Assembly: GCA_009778155.1 (NCBI GenBank)
Contig: WRKI01000348.1
Span: 1 to 34,158 of the forward strand
Length of the DNA: 34,158 nucleotides
Direction of reading: 5' to 3'
Origin: Spirochaetota bacterium
Lineage (GTDB): Bacteria > Spirochaetota > Spirochaetia > Treponematales > Breznakiellaceae
Shown: positions 16,151 through 25,126 of the stretch, in pieces
Layout of the letters: the number at the start of each line of letters is the position of its first letter
Numbering within the stretch: position 1 is the stretch's first letter
Made by a program: the position numbers and the translations under genes
The notes under the pieces: generated by a model
Told to the model about the DNA's origin: nothing
Databases searched by the model: none
Seen by the model: the letters and a program-made list of their open reading frames with translations, nothing else

Positions 16151-18901
16151 TCAGGACAAGTAGTCGGAGAGCCGGCGGTAGCATTGGTTTACAATGTGTT
16201 TAACGCCAATGTCTACGTCATCGCCAAGTTCGCCAATCAGAATGTCAAGGCTGGAAAGGCTTTCGTGAAGACTCGTGTGGAAACCCCTGGAACAGCGCAG
16301 CCAGTAGGTTCCCGCGCCGTCGCTGAACAGGCCAAGAAAGCCAAGTTCTTTTGAGCCTTTTTTCCAGACAGCCGGTTTCACAAGACTGTCCAGGTGGAGC
16401 AAAAGCCCGTCAAGGTTTTCCTGCGAGTTAAACTTTTCCTTGCGCGGCCATTTGCGCTTAAGCGCGTTATCCGCATCGAGAGAGGGCGCAAGCGACAGGA
16501 TCAGCTCCAGCTTTTCTCCGGCGAGCAAGCTGCAGTTGCTAACAAGAACAGTCCCTTTAAGCCCCTTGTAAACGGTTTCCGCCGGAATTGAATCTTGAAT
16601 CGCTTTAAGATTTTCCCAGGGCAGAATAACCGTTTTTTTGCCCTTGATAGTTTTAATCTCGAAAATTTCGCCGGAGATTTTTATGCTGTTTGTAAAATCC
16701 CTGGCCTTCTTTAATTTTTCGCGACGCGGTTCGCCGCCGCCAGCGCCGCCTGCACCGCCGGCGGCTCCGCGTTTTTCGCCCCTGCCGTGTTCGGCCAAAA
16801 AATCGCCGAAAAGCCCGACGCTGATCCTTTCCAAAATCTCCTTTGAAACGGGCGAGACCGACATAGCGTACATCCTTGTAGTGCGGACAACCTCGCCGGC
16901 AACGATAAAGGGAGGGTCCATGCGGAACATGACGGAGCCGGGATGTATAATAATTTTGTCGGCGGTAAGACTATGGTAGGAACCTGCGCGGCCGCGTCCT
17001 TCCCTGGCGCACACGAACTGTATCATGCCGCGGGCAATACAGCAAAGGTAATCGTCGGTGGCGGCCGGCGACAAGGGCCACTTGCCGTGATGCACGGGAA
17101 TGCCCATGCCGGCGACAATTTCTTCCAACTGGGCGACAACGTTTGCAATCTCGGCCATTGCGCGTTCATCAAGATAATTTTTTTCGCAAAACTTGTGTTT
17201 GTTCGCCGAAAAAAGTTTGCCGGAAAAAACCTTCGCCGGCAGAGACTGCGCCGAATCGGCATAAGCGCGGAAAAGCTTTAAGTACGAGACAAAATCCCCG
17301 GCAGGGTCTTGGAACCTCTGGTGCGCAAGACGCGCGTCGCTTTCCTCCCCCGGCGGCAGAATGTAGGGGCTTTGTGTCGAAAGAAAAGCGGCGGCAATCA
17401 GCGTTTCGTACAGAACATCTGGATACTTCATTATCGCTTCCGTAATTATCCGCGAGTGGCGCGGGGCAAGCGGGAACTCCGTCATCATCTTTCCTATTGT
17501 AGAAAGACTGCGATCCGGCTCCAAGGCTTCCAGCAAGTTCAGCGTTTCGATGCCTGCGATAATGCCCGCCCGCTCCGGCGCGGCGATAAAATCGAAACTT
17601 TCAAAGTTTGTGATGCCCAAATCCGCCATGCGCAAAATAACCTCGGAAAGGTCTGTGCGGAAAATCTCTTCCGTAGTAAAAAGCGGGCGGTTTTCAAAAT
17701 CCCGGCGGTTGTAAAGACGGTAGCAAGTGCCCTCGCGTGTGCGCCCGGCCCGCCCCTTGCGCTGGTTGGCAGAAGCCTTCGAGATCGGAGCCTCCACAAG
17801 GCTGGATGTAAAAGTGTGCGGGTTGTACCAGTTCAGTTTTGAAAGGCCAGAATCGATTACCGCCGTAACCCCGTCTATCGTTACCGATGTTTCGGCAATG
17901 TTGGTCGAAATGATCACCTTCGTTTTTCCCTTTGGCGCTTTTTCAAAAACCCGCTCCTGCTCCTCCTTGGCAAGCCGGCCGTACAGGGGCAGAATGTGCA
18001 GCCCCCCCCCGAAGGGGCTGGAAGCCAAAAGGTTCATGCAGTCCTTTATCATTTTTTCGCCGGGCAGAAAAACCAAAATATCCCCGTCGCGTTTTTCGTC
18101 CATAAACCTTGTAACAATGCCAAGAATTTTTTCCAAAAGCGCGTCCAAAGCGCCGGAGCTAAGAGCGCCGCCAAAAGCGCCGTCCCCGGATAGCTTATCC
18201 CCGCGCCCGCGCCCAGAATAATCGTTTCTTCCATTTTTATAATGCCCGCCCGTCTCAAAACGATCGCGGCCGGCAAATGGCGCGGCAAGCGGCGCGGCAG
18301 GCGGCTCGTAAATAAGCGTAACCGGGAAACCCTGCGCGTCAATTTTTACGATAGGGCATTCGCCAAAATATTGAGAAAAAACAACGGCATTGATTGTCGC
18401 CGACGAAATAACCACTTTGAAATCGTGGCGCGTTTCCAGCACCCGTTTTAACAGCCCCAGGACAAAGTCAATATTCAAACTGCGCTCGTGCGCCTCGTCA
18501 ACGACAAGCAGGCTGTACTTTGAAAGCCAGGGGTCGAGCTTCATTTCTTGAAGCAGAATTCCGTCGGTCATGATTTTAATTTTGGTATTGTGGTTCGTGC
18601 GGTCTTCAAAACGCATCTTGTAACCGACAAGCCCCGGCGCGGCGGGGAACTGCGACCCGGCAAACTGCGCGGATGCAAATTGCCGCTCGATAAACTCGCT
18701 TACGGACACCGCCGCAATGCGCCGAGGCTGGGTAACGCCGATAATCCCCCGCTGGGAGTATCCCGCTTCATGCAAAATTACCGGAAGTTGCGTCGTTTTT
18801 CCGGATCCGGTAGGGCTTTCCACCACTACCGCTTGATTTTTTTCAAGCGCCGATAAAATTAATTGATGGTTCTTGTAGACAGGCAAGTCAAAATAGTTCA
18901 T
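16151..18901 (-). CDS. hrpA: ATP-dependent DEAH-box RNA helicase, HrpA-like
   Basis: SF2 RNA helicase of 916 residues, shorter than the 1300-residue E. coli HrpA. Motifs in order: ESPTGSGKTTQLP (Walker A, about 29), TQPRR, VVDEAHERSLN (about 134), SSATIN, FLPGE, STNIAETSVTIDGV, and QRKGRAGRTREG. The HA2/OB-fold region follows. Two low-complexity inserts are visible: a Gly/Arg-rich stretch between motifs III and IV, and GAAGGAGGAGGGE in the C-terminal half. The track start at 19084 adds an Arg-rich run encoded by a GC repeat; the ATG at 18901 (MNYFDLPVYKNHQ) aligns with the family although it lacks a clear Shine-Dalgarno. A role in rRNA or mRNA remodelling is typical; HrpA in Borrelia affects global regulation. 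Confidence 0.9.
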   Translation of the reverse strand: MNYFDLPVYKNHQLILSALEKNQAVVVESPTGSGKTTQLPVILHEAGYSQRGIIGVTQPRRIAAVSVSEFIERQFASAQFAGSQFPAAPGLVGYKMRFEDRTNHNTKIKIMTDGILLQEMKLDPWLSKYSLLVVDEAHERSLNIDFVLGLLKRVLETRHDFKVVISSATINAVVFSQYFGECPIVKIDAQGFPVTLIYEPPAAPLAAPFAGRDRFETGGHYKNGRNDYSGRGRGDKLSGDGAFGGALSSGALDALLEKILGIVTRFMDEKRDGDILVFLPGEKMIKDCMNLLASSPFGGGLHILPLYGRLAKEEQERVFEKAPKGKTKVIISTNIAETSVTIDGVTAVIDSGLSKLNWYNPHTFTSSLVEAPISKASANQRKGRAGRTREGTCYRLYNRRDFENRPLFTTEEIFRTDLSEVILRMADLGITNFESFDFIAAPERAGIIAGIETLNLLEALEPDRSLSTIGKMMTEFPLAPRHSRIITEAIMKYPDVLYETLIAAAFLSTQSPYILPPGEESDARLAHQRFQDPAGDFVSYLKLFRAYADSAQSLPAKVFSGKLFSANKHKFCEKNYLDERAMAEIANVVAQLEEIVAGMGIPVHHGKWPLSPAATDDYLCCIARGMIQFVCAREGRGRAGSYHSLTADKIIIHPGSVMFRMDPPFIVAGEVVRTTRMYAMSVSPVSKEILERISVGLFGDFLAEHGRGEKRGAAGGAGGAGGGEPRREKLKKARDFTNSIKISGEIFEIKTIKGKKTVILPWENLKAIQDSIPAETVYKGLKGTVLVSNCSLLAGEKLELILSLAPSLDADNALKRKWPRKEKFNSQENLDGLLLHLDSLVKPAVWKKGSKELGFLGLFSDGAGTYWLRCSRGFHTSLHESLSSLDILIGELGDDVDIGVKHIVNQCYRRLSDYLS

Positions 18902-18940
18902 AATAACATAATAACGGTTTGCGCGCAAAATTCCAATTAC

Positions 18941-19005
18941 TGCGCGGCGCAGATTGCGGCGCGGTTTGCGGCGCAGATTTCGATGCAAAACGCGGCGCAA
19001 ACCGG
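18941..19005. repeat. imperfect 12-base GCGGCGCRG-type repeats
   Basis: About five imperfect 12-base units (GCGGCGCAGATT, GCGGCGCGGTTT, GCGGCGCAGATT and variants) lie between hrpA and ppdK. The same style of repeat encodes the Ala-rich tail of pyrF near 3436-3466. The whole 18902-19136 spacer otherwise holds the ppdK ribosome-binding site and no clear promoter. Confidence 0.5.
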
Positions 19006-19136
19006 GAAGCCGCTTTGCGGTTTTAATGAAGTGAACGGAACCTATGAAAGCTTGCGTTTTTATAGGGAGATGGGCTTGTTCCAAAATCTGGCATTTTGGG
19101 GCGGTCCTAGATAAAAAAAAAACACGGAGGCTATTA

Positions 19137-22100
19137 ATGGCTAAACAGAAGCAGAAAAATGTGTACTTCTTTGGCGAAGGCAGAGCCGAAGGGGACTCTC
19201 AAATGAAGTTTGTCCTTGGCGGCAAAGGGGCAAACTTGGCGGAAATGACCAATATGGGGATTCCTGTTCCGGCGGGGTTTACCATCGCGATTGACGTTTG
19301 CGCCGCATACTACGCAAACAAAAAAAAGTACCCGCCGGGTATTCAGCAGGAGATCGAAGCGAGCATTAAAAGGCTTGAAAAAGTGATGAAAAAGAAGCTC
19401 GGCGATCCGGCAGACCCTCTTTTGGTTTCCATTCGCTCCGGGGCGGCGGATTCCATGCCCGGCATGATGGACACGATTCTGAATCTTGGCATGAATGACG
19501 AGTCGGTTATCGGGCTTGCCAATAAAACCGGCAACGCTCGTTTTGCTTGGGACGCTTACAGGCGTTTTATTCAAATGTACAGCGATGTCGTTCTTGGCGT
19601 GGACAAAGAGCTTTTTGAAGAGGTTCTGGAGCACACGAAAGAAGAAAAAAATGTCGAGCTTGACACCGCGCTTGACGCGAAAGATTTGCAGGCTATTGTT
19701 GACGAGTATAAAAAAATTGTCCATGAAGAAACCGGCAAAAATTTTCCCCAGTCGCCTTACGAACAATTGTGGGGTTCAATCGAAGCGGTTTTCCGCTCTT
19801 GGATGAATGAGCGGGCGATTAAATACCGGGACCGTGAGCATCTTCAGCATTTAACGGGAACGGCGGTAAACGTTCAATCGATGGTTTTCGGCAACTATGG
19901 CGACGATTCCGGCACGGGTGTGTGCTTTAGCCGCGATCCCTCTACGGGCGATCCCGAATTCTACGGCGAATATCTTATGAACGCCCAGGGCGAAGATGTT
20001 GTGGCCGGCATTAGAACGCCGCACCCGATTTCGCTTTTGGAAAAAGAAAACCCCGAAATTTACGAAGAGCTTGTTGCCATAAAAAACAGGCTGGAAAAAC
20101 ATTTTAAGGATATGCAGGACATAGAATTTACGGTCGAAAAGGATCGTTTGTACCTGCTTCAAACCCGCAGCGGCAAGCGCACCGGGACTTCGGCGGTAAA
20201 GTGCGCTATCGACATGGTGAACGAAGGGCTTATCTCCAAAGAAACAGCCGTTATGCGCGTAACGCCGGGGCATCTTGACCAGCTTCTGCACCCGATGATC
20301 GAGCCTAGCGCCTTGAAGGACGCAAAGCCTGTCTGCAAGGGGTTGAATGCCTCCCCAGGGGCGGCCAGCGGCCGGATTGTTTTTAACTCGAAGGATGCCG
20401 AAGAATGGCACGGCCGGGGCGAAAAGGTTATTTTGCTGCGCAAGGAAACCAGTCCAGAGGACATTAAGGGTATGGACGCTTCCCAAGGCATTATCACCTC
20501 GACCGGCGGCAATACGAGCCATGCGGCGGTTGTGGCGCGGGGTTGGGGCAAGCCTTGTATTGTCGGCGCGAAGGGTGTTTCTGTTCGCGACAACAATACT
20601 GCCGTTATTAAGGAAAAAACTTATCACGAGGGCGACTGGCTTACTATCGATGGTTCCTCTGGCGAGATTTTCGAAGGCGCGCTGCCGCTTGTCGAGCCGA
20701 AGGAGTTGTCGAAAGATGCGACGACTTTCCTGCAATGGTGCGACGAAGTCCGCAGTAAATCGATGCGCGGCCGGGTAAAGGGTTTTGCGATTCGCACGAA
20801 TGCCGACACGCCGGAAGACGCAAAAAAGGCTGTCGATTTTGGCGCGCAGGGTATTGGTCTTTGCAGAACGGAGCATATGTTCTTTGACAAAGAAAAGCTT
20901 ACTCACTTCCGCGCCATGATTGTTGCTGAAACAAAAGAGGAGAGGGAGGAGGCGCTTAAAAAAATCCTGCCTTTGCAGCGCAAGGATTTCTTTGGGATTT
21001 TCAAAGCGATGGGAGACCGCCCGGTTACTATTCGTCTGTTAGACCCGCCTTTGCACGAGTTTGTCCCGCACTCGGATCAAGAGATTGATGAGCTTGCTCA
21101 GCATCTTGGCATTAGTTTCGACGAGCTTAAGCCCAAGGTGGACAAGCTGAAAGAGGCCAATCCCATGCTTGGGCATCGCGGTTGTCGTCTTGGGATAACG
21201 TATCCGGAAATCTACGATATGCAGGTGGAAGCTATTGCGCTTGCCGCTGTTGATTGTGTTACGCACCAATATCCTGCGCCGCGTCCGGAAATTATGATTC
21301 CGCTTATCATAAGTATTCGCGAGCTTAAAATTCTGCGGCCTAATGCCGAAAAGGTTTTGGCGAGGGTTTTCGACGAAAACAACACGAGAATTCCTGTGGA
21401 AATTGGCACGATGATCGAGGTTCCTCGTGCGGCGATTCGCTCGGCAAACATTGCGCATCACGCTGATTTTTTCAGTTTTGGGACTAACGATCTTACGCAG
21501 ATGACTTTGGGTTTTAGTCGCGACGATGTTGGCGCTTTTCTTCCGGACTATATTGAACAGGAGGTATTGGACACTGATCCTTTTGCATCGCTGGATCAAG
21601 AGGGGACTGGAAAGTTGGTAGAAATATCGATTGCTGAAGGTCGCAAGACTAATCCGGATTTAAAAATCGGTGTTTGCGGCGAGCATGGCGGCGATCCTAA
21701 ATCGATTGACTTTTTCTACCGGGCTGGTTTAAGTTATGTGTCATGTTCTCCTTTCCGTGTGCCTTTGGCAAGGCTTGCCGGCGCTCAAGCTGTGTTGGAG
21801 CACGGCGGTATTTCTTCCGGCAAAAAGGTGAAGGTTATTGTCAAGGCGGCGAAGGCGGGCGAAACTGCGGCTTCTAAGGCTGTGGCTAAGGCTGTTGCTC
21901 CAAAAATAGCGGCTCCAAAAATCGTGGCTCCGAAGGCCGCGGCTCCGAAGGCTGCCGCTCCAAAGGCTGCCGCGAAGGCTGTGTCTGCGAAAAAGGCTGC
22001 GGAGAAAAAGCCGGCTAAGGCGGAAAAGGTTCCTGCCAAGAAGGTTGCGGCGAAGGTTGCCGCCCCGGCGAAAAAGGCTCCCGCAAAGGAAGTCGCCCCG

Positions 22101-22202
22101 GCGAAAAAACCTGCGGCGGCTAAAAAGGCCGAAGCTAAAGCTTCAGTCTCCGAGAAAAAAGCCACGGAAAAAAAGTCTACGGCGAAAAAGCCTAAGAAGT
22201 AG
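19137..22202 (+). CDS. ppdK: pyruvate, phosphate dikinase with Ala/Lys-rich tail
   Basis: Interconverts pyruvate + ATP + Pi and PEP + AMP + PPi, often running in the glycolytic direction in anaerobes. The ATG at 19137 follows CGGAGG; the track's earlier start is unsupported. Core of about 890 residues, the family's normal length: N-terminal nucleotide-binding domain (FVLGGKGANLAEM at about 25), phosphohistidine domain with TGGNTSHAAVVARGWGKP at about 455, and the PEP/pyruvate barrel with GVCGEHGGDP near 845 and SCSPFRVPLARLA at the end. A 131-residue tail follows, made almost entirely of Ala, Lys, Pro and Val (KAAAPKAAAPKAAAK...), like the C-terminal domain of histone H1. The tail is not part of the enzyme fold and might bind nucleic acid or polyanions. 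Confidence 0.95.
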   Translation: MAKQKQKNVYFFGEGRAEGDSQMKFVLGGKGANLAEMTNMGIPVPAGFTIAIDVCAAYYANKKKYPPGIQQEIEASIKRLEKVMKKKLGDPADPLLVSIRSGAADSMPGMMDTILNLGMNDESVIGLANKTGNARFAWDAYRRFIQMYSDVVLGVDKELFEEVLEHTKEEKNVELDTALDAKDLQAIVDEYKKIVHEETGKNFPQSPYEQLWGSIEAVFRSWMNERAIKYRDREHLQHLTGTAVNVQSMVFGNYGDDSGTGVCFSRDPSTGDPEFYGEYLMNAQGEDVVAGIRTPHPISLLEKENPEIYEELVAIKNRLEKHFKDMQDIEFTVEKDRLYLLQTRSGKRTGTSAVKCAIDMVNEGLISKETAVMRVTPGHLDQLLHPMIEPSALKDAKPVCKGLNASPGAASGRIVFNSKDAEEWHGRGEKVILLRKETSPEDIKGMDASQGIITSTGGNTSHAAVVARGWGKPCIVGAKGVSVRDNNTAVIKEKTYHEGDWLTIDGSSGEIFEGALPLVEPKELSKDATTFLQWCDEVRSKSMRGRVKGFAIRTNADTPEDAKKAVDFGAQGIGLCRTEHMFFDKEKLTHFRAMIVAETKEEREEALKKILPLQRKDFFGIFKAMGDRPVTIRLLDPPLHEFVPHSDQEIDELAQHLGISFDELKPKVDKLKEANPMLGHRGCRLGITYPEIYDMQVEAIALAAVDCVTHQYPAPRPEIMIPLIISIRELKILRPNAEKVLARVFDENNTRIPVEIGTMIEVPRAAIRSANIAHHADFFSFGTNDLTQMTLGFSRDDVGAFLPDYIEQEVLDTDPFASLDQEGTGKLVEISIAEGRKTNPDLKIGVCGEHGGDPKSIDFFYRAGLSYVSCSPFRVPLARLAGAQAVLEHGGISSGKKVKVIVKAAKAGETAASKAVAKAVAPKIAAPKIVAPKAAAPKAAAPKAAAKAVSAKKAAEKKPAKAEKVPAKKVAAKVAAPAKKAPAKEVAPAKKPAAAKKAEAKASVSEKKATEKKSTAKKPKK

Positions 22203-22214
22203 CTTTTTGCGTTT

Positions 22215-22243
22215 GCCTCACCGGGTTGCACGCCCGGTGGGGC
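22215..22243 (+). terminator. hairpin after ppdK
   Basis: GCCTCACCGGG pairs with CCCGGTGGGGC (11 bp with one T-G wobble, 7-base loop), beginning 12 bases after the ppdK stop. Only a short T-run (CTTT) follows, so termination may be partial and allow read-through to the TPR gene. Confidence 0.5.
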
Positions 22244-22302
22244 AGGCTTTGGAGGGAAGCAGCGGGTGTGTCTCTGCCGTTTCCCCCTTGACGGGGGTTG
22301 CC

Positions 22303-23997
22303 GTGTTGTGCAAAAAATGTTCACAAGAATTAGCTGACGGAGTGGATTTTTGCCCCGAATGCGGCGCGGAGTGGGGCGTAAAAGTCAAAACCGGCGCGAG
22401 GACGCTGGGCGAGTCGCAGCAATTGTTTGAACTTGGAAAAAAACAACTTGACGACGAGCAATACGAGGCTGCAGTAAAAACATACACTAGGGCGATAGAG
22501 CTTGAGCCGGAGAATGCGCAGTTTTATAAGGATCGCGGCAATGCGTATTACAGCCAGAAGGATAATTTCAAGGCGTTTAAGGATTACAGCAAGGCGACAA
22601 AAATTGACGCTGAAAACGCGAGCCATGCGGAGCGTTATATAGATAGCGGCGATTTTTATTTGGACGAAGAAGATTACCACAAAGCACTGGAAGAATACAA
22701 CAAAGCCATAGCACTTGATCCGAATAATTCACGATATTACAATAAGCGCGGCAATATTTATCACAATCAAAATGATTACCCAAATGCGCTTGAAAATTAC
22801 AGCATGGCAATAGAGCTTGACCCAGAGGTCGCGGGCTATTACCGCAATCGCGCAGATATTTACTGCAGGAAAAATGCTTACCGCGAAGCTCTTGAAGATT
22901 ACAGCAAAGCAATAGAGCTTAACCCAAATGACCCGTTGTGTTACAGCAATCGCGGTTATGCTTATTGCAAGCAGGAAGATTACTTCAAATCTATTAAAGA
23001 CCACTTTAAGGCGATAGAGCTTGCCCCTGAAAATGCAAGCTATTACTACAACCTCAGTTATACTTATTGCGAATATAATGATTACCCCAAAGTGTTAAAA
23101 AACTGCAATAAGGCTATAGGTCTTGATCCCGGGGAGGCACGGTATTACAACCTGCGCGGCTATGCTTATTACAAGCTGGGGGATTACCCCAAAGCGCTTA
23201 AAGATCAAAACAAGGCTATAGAGCTTGACCCGGAAAATGCAGGCTATTACGACAATCGCGGTCTTGCTTATTATTACGATTTGGGAGATTACCGCAAAGC
23301 TCTTGAAGACCACAGCAAGGCGATAGAGCTTGACCCGGAAAATGCGAGGTATTACGACAATCGCGGCTATGTTTGTTACGACTTGGGAGATTACCGCAAA
23401 GCTCTTGAAGACCACGGCAAGGCTATAGAGCTTGACCCGGAAAATGCTGAGTATTACCACAATCGCGGTTATGTTTATTACAAGCTAGATGATCACCCAA
23501 AGGCGATTGAAGACTACAGCAAGGCCATAGAGCTTGCCCCGGAGAATGCTGAGTATTACAACAATCGCGGTCTTGCTTATTGCAAGCTGGATGATTACTC
23601 CAAAGCTCTTGAAGATTGTAGCAAGGCGATAAAGCTTGACCCGGAAAATGCGGGCTATTACGACAATCGCGGCTATGTTTATTACAAGCTAGATGATCAC
23701 CCAAAGGCGATTGAAGACTACAGCAAGGCCATAGAGCTTGCCCCGGAGAATGCTGAGTATTACGACAATCGCGGTCTTGCTTATCGCAAGCTGGATGATT
23801 ACCCCAAGGCTCTTGAAGATTGGAGCAAGGCGATAGAGCTTGACCCGGAAAATGCGAGGTATTACAACAATCGCGGTCTTGCTTATCGCAAGCTCGATGA
23901 TTACCCCAAGGCTCTTGCAGACTTTGAAAGGGCTTACGCGCTTGAGCCAAGCGATAAACGGCTGGCTCTGATCAACAAGCTGAAGGCCGACAACTAG
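22303..23997 (+). CDS. zinc-ribbon/tetratricopeptide-repeat protein
   Basis: Protein of about 564 residues. No ATG precedes the conserved start, so I choose GTG at 22303, six bases after GGGGG; TTG at 22306 or 22288 are alternatives. The track ORF that begins inside ppdK is an artefact. The N-terminus is a zinc ribbon (CKKCSQ...FCPECG). Then come about 14-15 TPR units of 34 residues with the consensus YY.NRG.AY..L.DY.KAL.D..KAIELDPENA. No signal peptide or membrane helix. TPR arrays bind proteins; no partner is indicated. Several units are nearly identical at DNA level, showing recent duplication, and the stop codon lies inside a terminator palindrome. Confidence 0.85.
   Translation: MLCKKCSQELADGVDFCPECGAEWGVKVKTGARTLGESQQLFELGKKQLDDEQYEAAVKTYTRAIELEPENAQFYKDRGNAYYSQKDNFKAFKDYSKATKIDAENASHAERYIDSGDFYLDEEDYHKALEEYNKAIALDPNNSRYYNKRGNIYHNQNDYPNALENYSMAIELDPEVAGYYRNRADIYCRKNAYREALEDYSKAIELNPNDPLCYSNRGYAYCKQEDYFKSIKDHFKAIELAPENASYYYNLSYTYCEYNDYPKVLKNCNKAIGLDPGEARYYNLRGYAYYKLGDYPKALKDQNKAIELDPENAGYYDNRGLAYYYDLGDYRKALEDHSKAIELDPENARYYDNRGYVCYDLGDYRKALEDHGKAIELDPENAEYYHNRGYVYYKLDDHPKAIEDYSKAIELAPENAEYYNNRGLAYCKLDDYSKALEDCSKAIKLDPENAGYYDNRGYVYYKLDDHPKAIEDYSKAIELAPENAEYYDNRGLAYRKLDDYPKALEDWSKAIELDPENARYYNNRGLAYRKLDDYPKALADFERAYALEPSDKRLALINKLKADN
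23461..23868 (+). repeat. 204-bp near-perfect duplication within the TPR array
   Basis: The block beginning AATCGCGGYTATGTTTATTA at 23461 recurs at 23665, exactly 204 bases on, which is two 102-base TPR units. Long stretches are identical, so the copy number is probably unstable by slipped pairing or recombination. Confidence 0.8.
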
Positions 23998-24037
23998 GGA
24001 AGCACTGATTAGCGTCGAGTTAATCAGCGTTTCCCTA
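23995..24037. terminator. bidirectional terminator palindrome, CTGATTA family
   Basis: TAGGGAAGCACTGATTA pairs with TAATCAGCGTTTCCCTA over 17 positions with one mismatch and one wobble, 9-base loop. It includes the TPR stop codon and separates that gene from the convergent operon on the right. Its loop and right arm are the reverse complement of the element at 2738-2772. Confidence 0.65.
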
Positions 24038-24055
24038 TGTGCGCAATATTCATGT

Positions 24056-24907
24056 TCAGTAGGTTGTTTGTATCAGCACCAGTTTTATTTTACTGTCAAC
24101 AACTGTTTCCCGCACATCATAGCCCTGCTCTTTTGCCTTTGCCACAATTGCAGAACGTTGTTTTTCGACAAATTCCTTGCGCTCCCGCTCAAGGCGCTGT
24201 TTTTCTTCTTCGGCTTTTTTTATCTCCGCCTGTGCCTGTGCAAGCAGTTTTAGCCGATCCTCTTCGGCAAGCTGTTCTTTGCGCAACCGCTCGGCTCTGG
24301 CAATGGCTGCAAGGCGTTCCTGTTCAATGCGACGCTGTTCTTCCTCGGCTCTTTTCCGTTCCGCTTCCGCCTGCGCAAGTTGCCTTCGCCGCTCTTCCTC
24401 GGCAAGCTGTTCCTTGCGCAACCGCTCGGCCCTGGCAATGGCTGCAAGGCGTTCCTGTTCGATACGCCGCTGTTCTTCCTCGGCTCTTTTGCGCTCCGCC
24501 TCTGCCTGTGCAAGTTGCCTTTGTCGTTCTTGTTCGGCTTTTTCTAGTTGTTCGGCTTGGGCGGCGGCGGCAATACGCTTGCTTTCAAGCTCCCTTATCT
24601 GTCCGTTATAAATAGTACTGTATTGCACTGCGACAGCGTTTAGAAAAGAGCCAACGGATTTATATTGGCGCATATCAATATTTCCCCAAGGATAATTCGG
24701 GCCAAATTTCATATCGGCAGCGCTTGAATCGTGCATAAAAACATATCTTGAACCGTCAAGCACGAATTTTTGAGTGCCGTAATAATCATGGCGGTCTGTA
24801 AGAATGGTATTGCCCTGTATTGTGTAATGGCATCCTACAGCGGTAAGTGCCTTTAGCAGTGTTTCCATGTTAATAAATGGAGTAACAGTTCTTACTACAG
24901 AACTCAT
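24056..24907 (-). CDS. DUF1257/Ycf35-like protein with coiled-coil insert
   Basis: Protein of 283 residues and last gene of the six-gene operon. The N-terminal ~105 residues (MSSVVRTVTPFINMETLLKALTAVG..) and the end (AKEQGYDVRETVVDSKIKLVL) resemble the DUF1257 family, whose plastid member is Ycf35. Between them lies a ~150-residue, highly charged coiled coil rich in Glu, Arg, Gln and Ala (EEEQRRIEQERLAAIARAER), including a 45-residue tandem duplication. DUF1257 proteins are usually little over 100 residues. DUF1257, DUF2997 and Ycf46-type ATPases are known genomic neighbours, and all three occur here. Biochemical role unknown. Starts 3 bases after the DUF2997 stop. Confidence 0.75.
   Translation of the reverse strand: MSSVVRTVTPFINMETLLKALTAVGCHYTIQGNTILTDRHDYYGTQKFVLDGSRYVFMHDSSAADMKFGPNYPWGNIDMRQYKSVGSFLNAVAVQYSTIYNGQIRELESKRIAAAAQAEQLEKAEQERQRQLAQAEAERKRAEEEQRRIEQERLAAIARAERLRKEQLAEEERRRQLAQAEAERKRAEEEQRRIEQERLAAIARAERLRKEQLAEEDRLKLLAQAQAEIKKAEEEKQRLERERKEFVEKQRSAIVAKAKEQGYDVRETVVDSKIKLVLIQTTY
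24267..24520. repeat. 135-bp tandem duplication in the coiled-coil region
   Basis: Segments beginning GGCAAGCTGTTCYTTGCGCA at 24267 and 24402 are nearly identical over about 119 bases with a period of 135 bases (45 codons). It encodes two copies of the LAEEERRRQLAQAEAERKRA-type coil and looks recent. Confidence 0.75.
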
Positions 24908-24910
24908 CTG

Positions 24911-25123
24911 TCAGCCCCTCCTTATTGTTTCGCTTTTTGAAACAGTGTTCTTGTTTTCAACTGTTTGAAACCATTCGTCTGTTTTATCGTATGACTCAAG
25001 ATCAGCCAAGTCGCCCAAAAGCTCCTGCACTTTCTCAAGGCACACCTCCCCTTTAATGCCATCCGTCTTTGCGTTTATTTTACCGTCCTGATCGATGGTA
25101 ATTTCGATACGATGTTCTGCCAT
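24911..25123 (-). CDS. DUF2997 family small protein
   Basis: Protein of 70 residues with the DUF2997 pattern: I.I..DGKI....DGIKGE.CLEKVQELLGDL followed by a T.EW motif. The family is small, cytoplasmic, of unknown biochemical role, and is repeatedly encoded next to DUF1257 proteins and Ycf46-like AAA+ ATPases. Here it lies three bases downstream of the coiled-coil gene and three bases upstream of the DUF1257-like gene, on the same strand. GGAG precedes the ATG. The similarity of the fold to a ubiquitin-like or carrier protein is not something I can show. Confidence 0.8.
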   Translation of the reverse strand: MAEHRIEITIDQDGKINAKTDGIKGEVCLEKVQELLGDLADLESYDKTDEWFQTVENKNTVSKSETIRRG

Positions 25124-25126
25124 TGT

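Noticed and set aside
19044-19136. Upstream start of ppdK as given in the ORF track
   Set aside because: The extra 31 residues match nothing in the family, and a good CGGAGG site lies before the ATG at 19137.
22303-23997. Possible CRISPR-like regular repeats
   Set aside because: The period is 102 bases in frame and encodes TPR units; no spacers of unrelated sequence.
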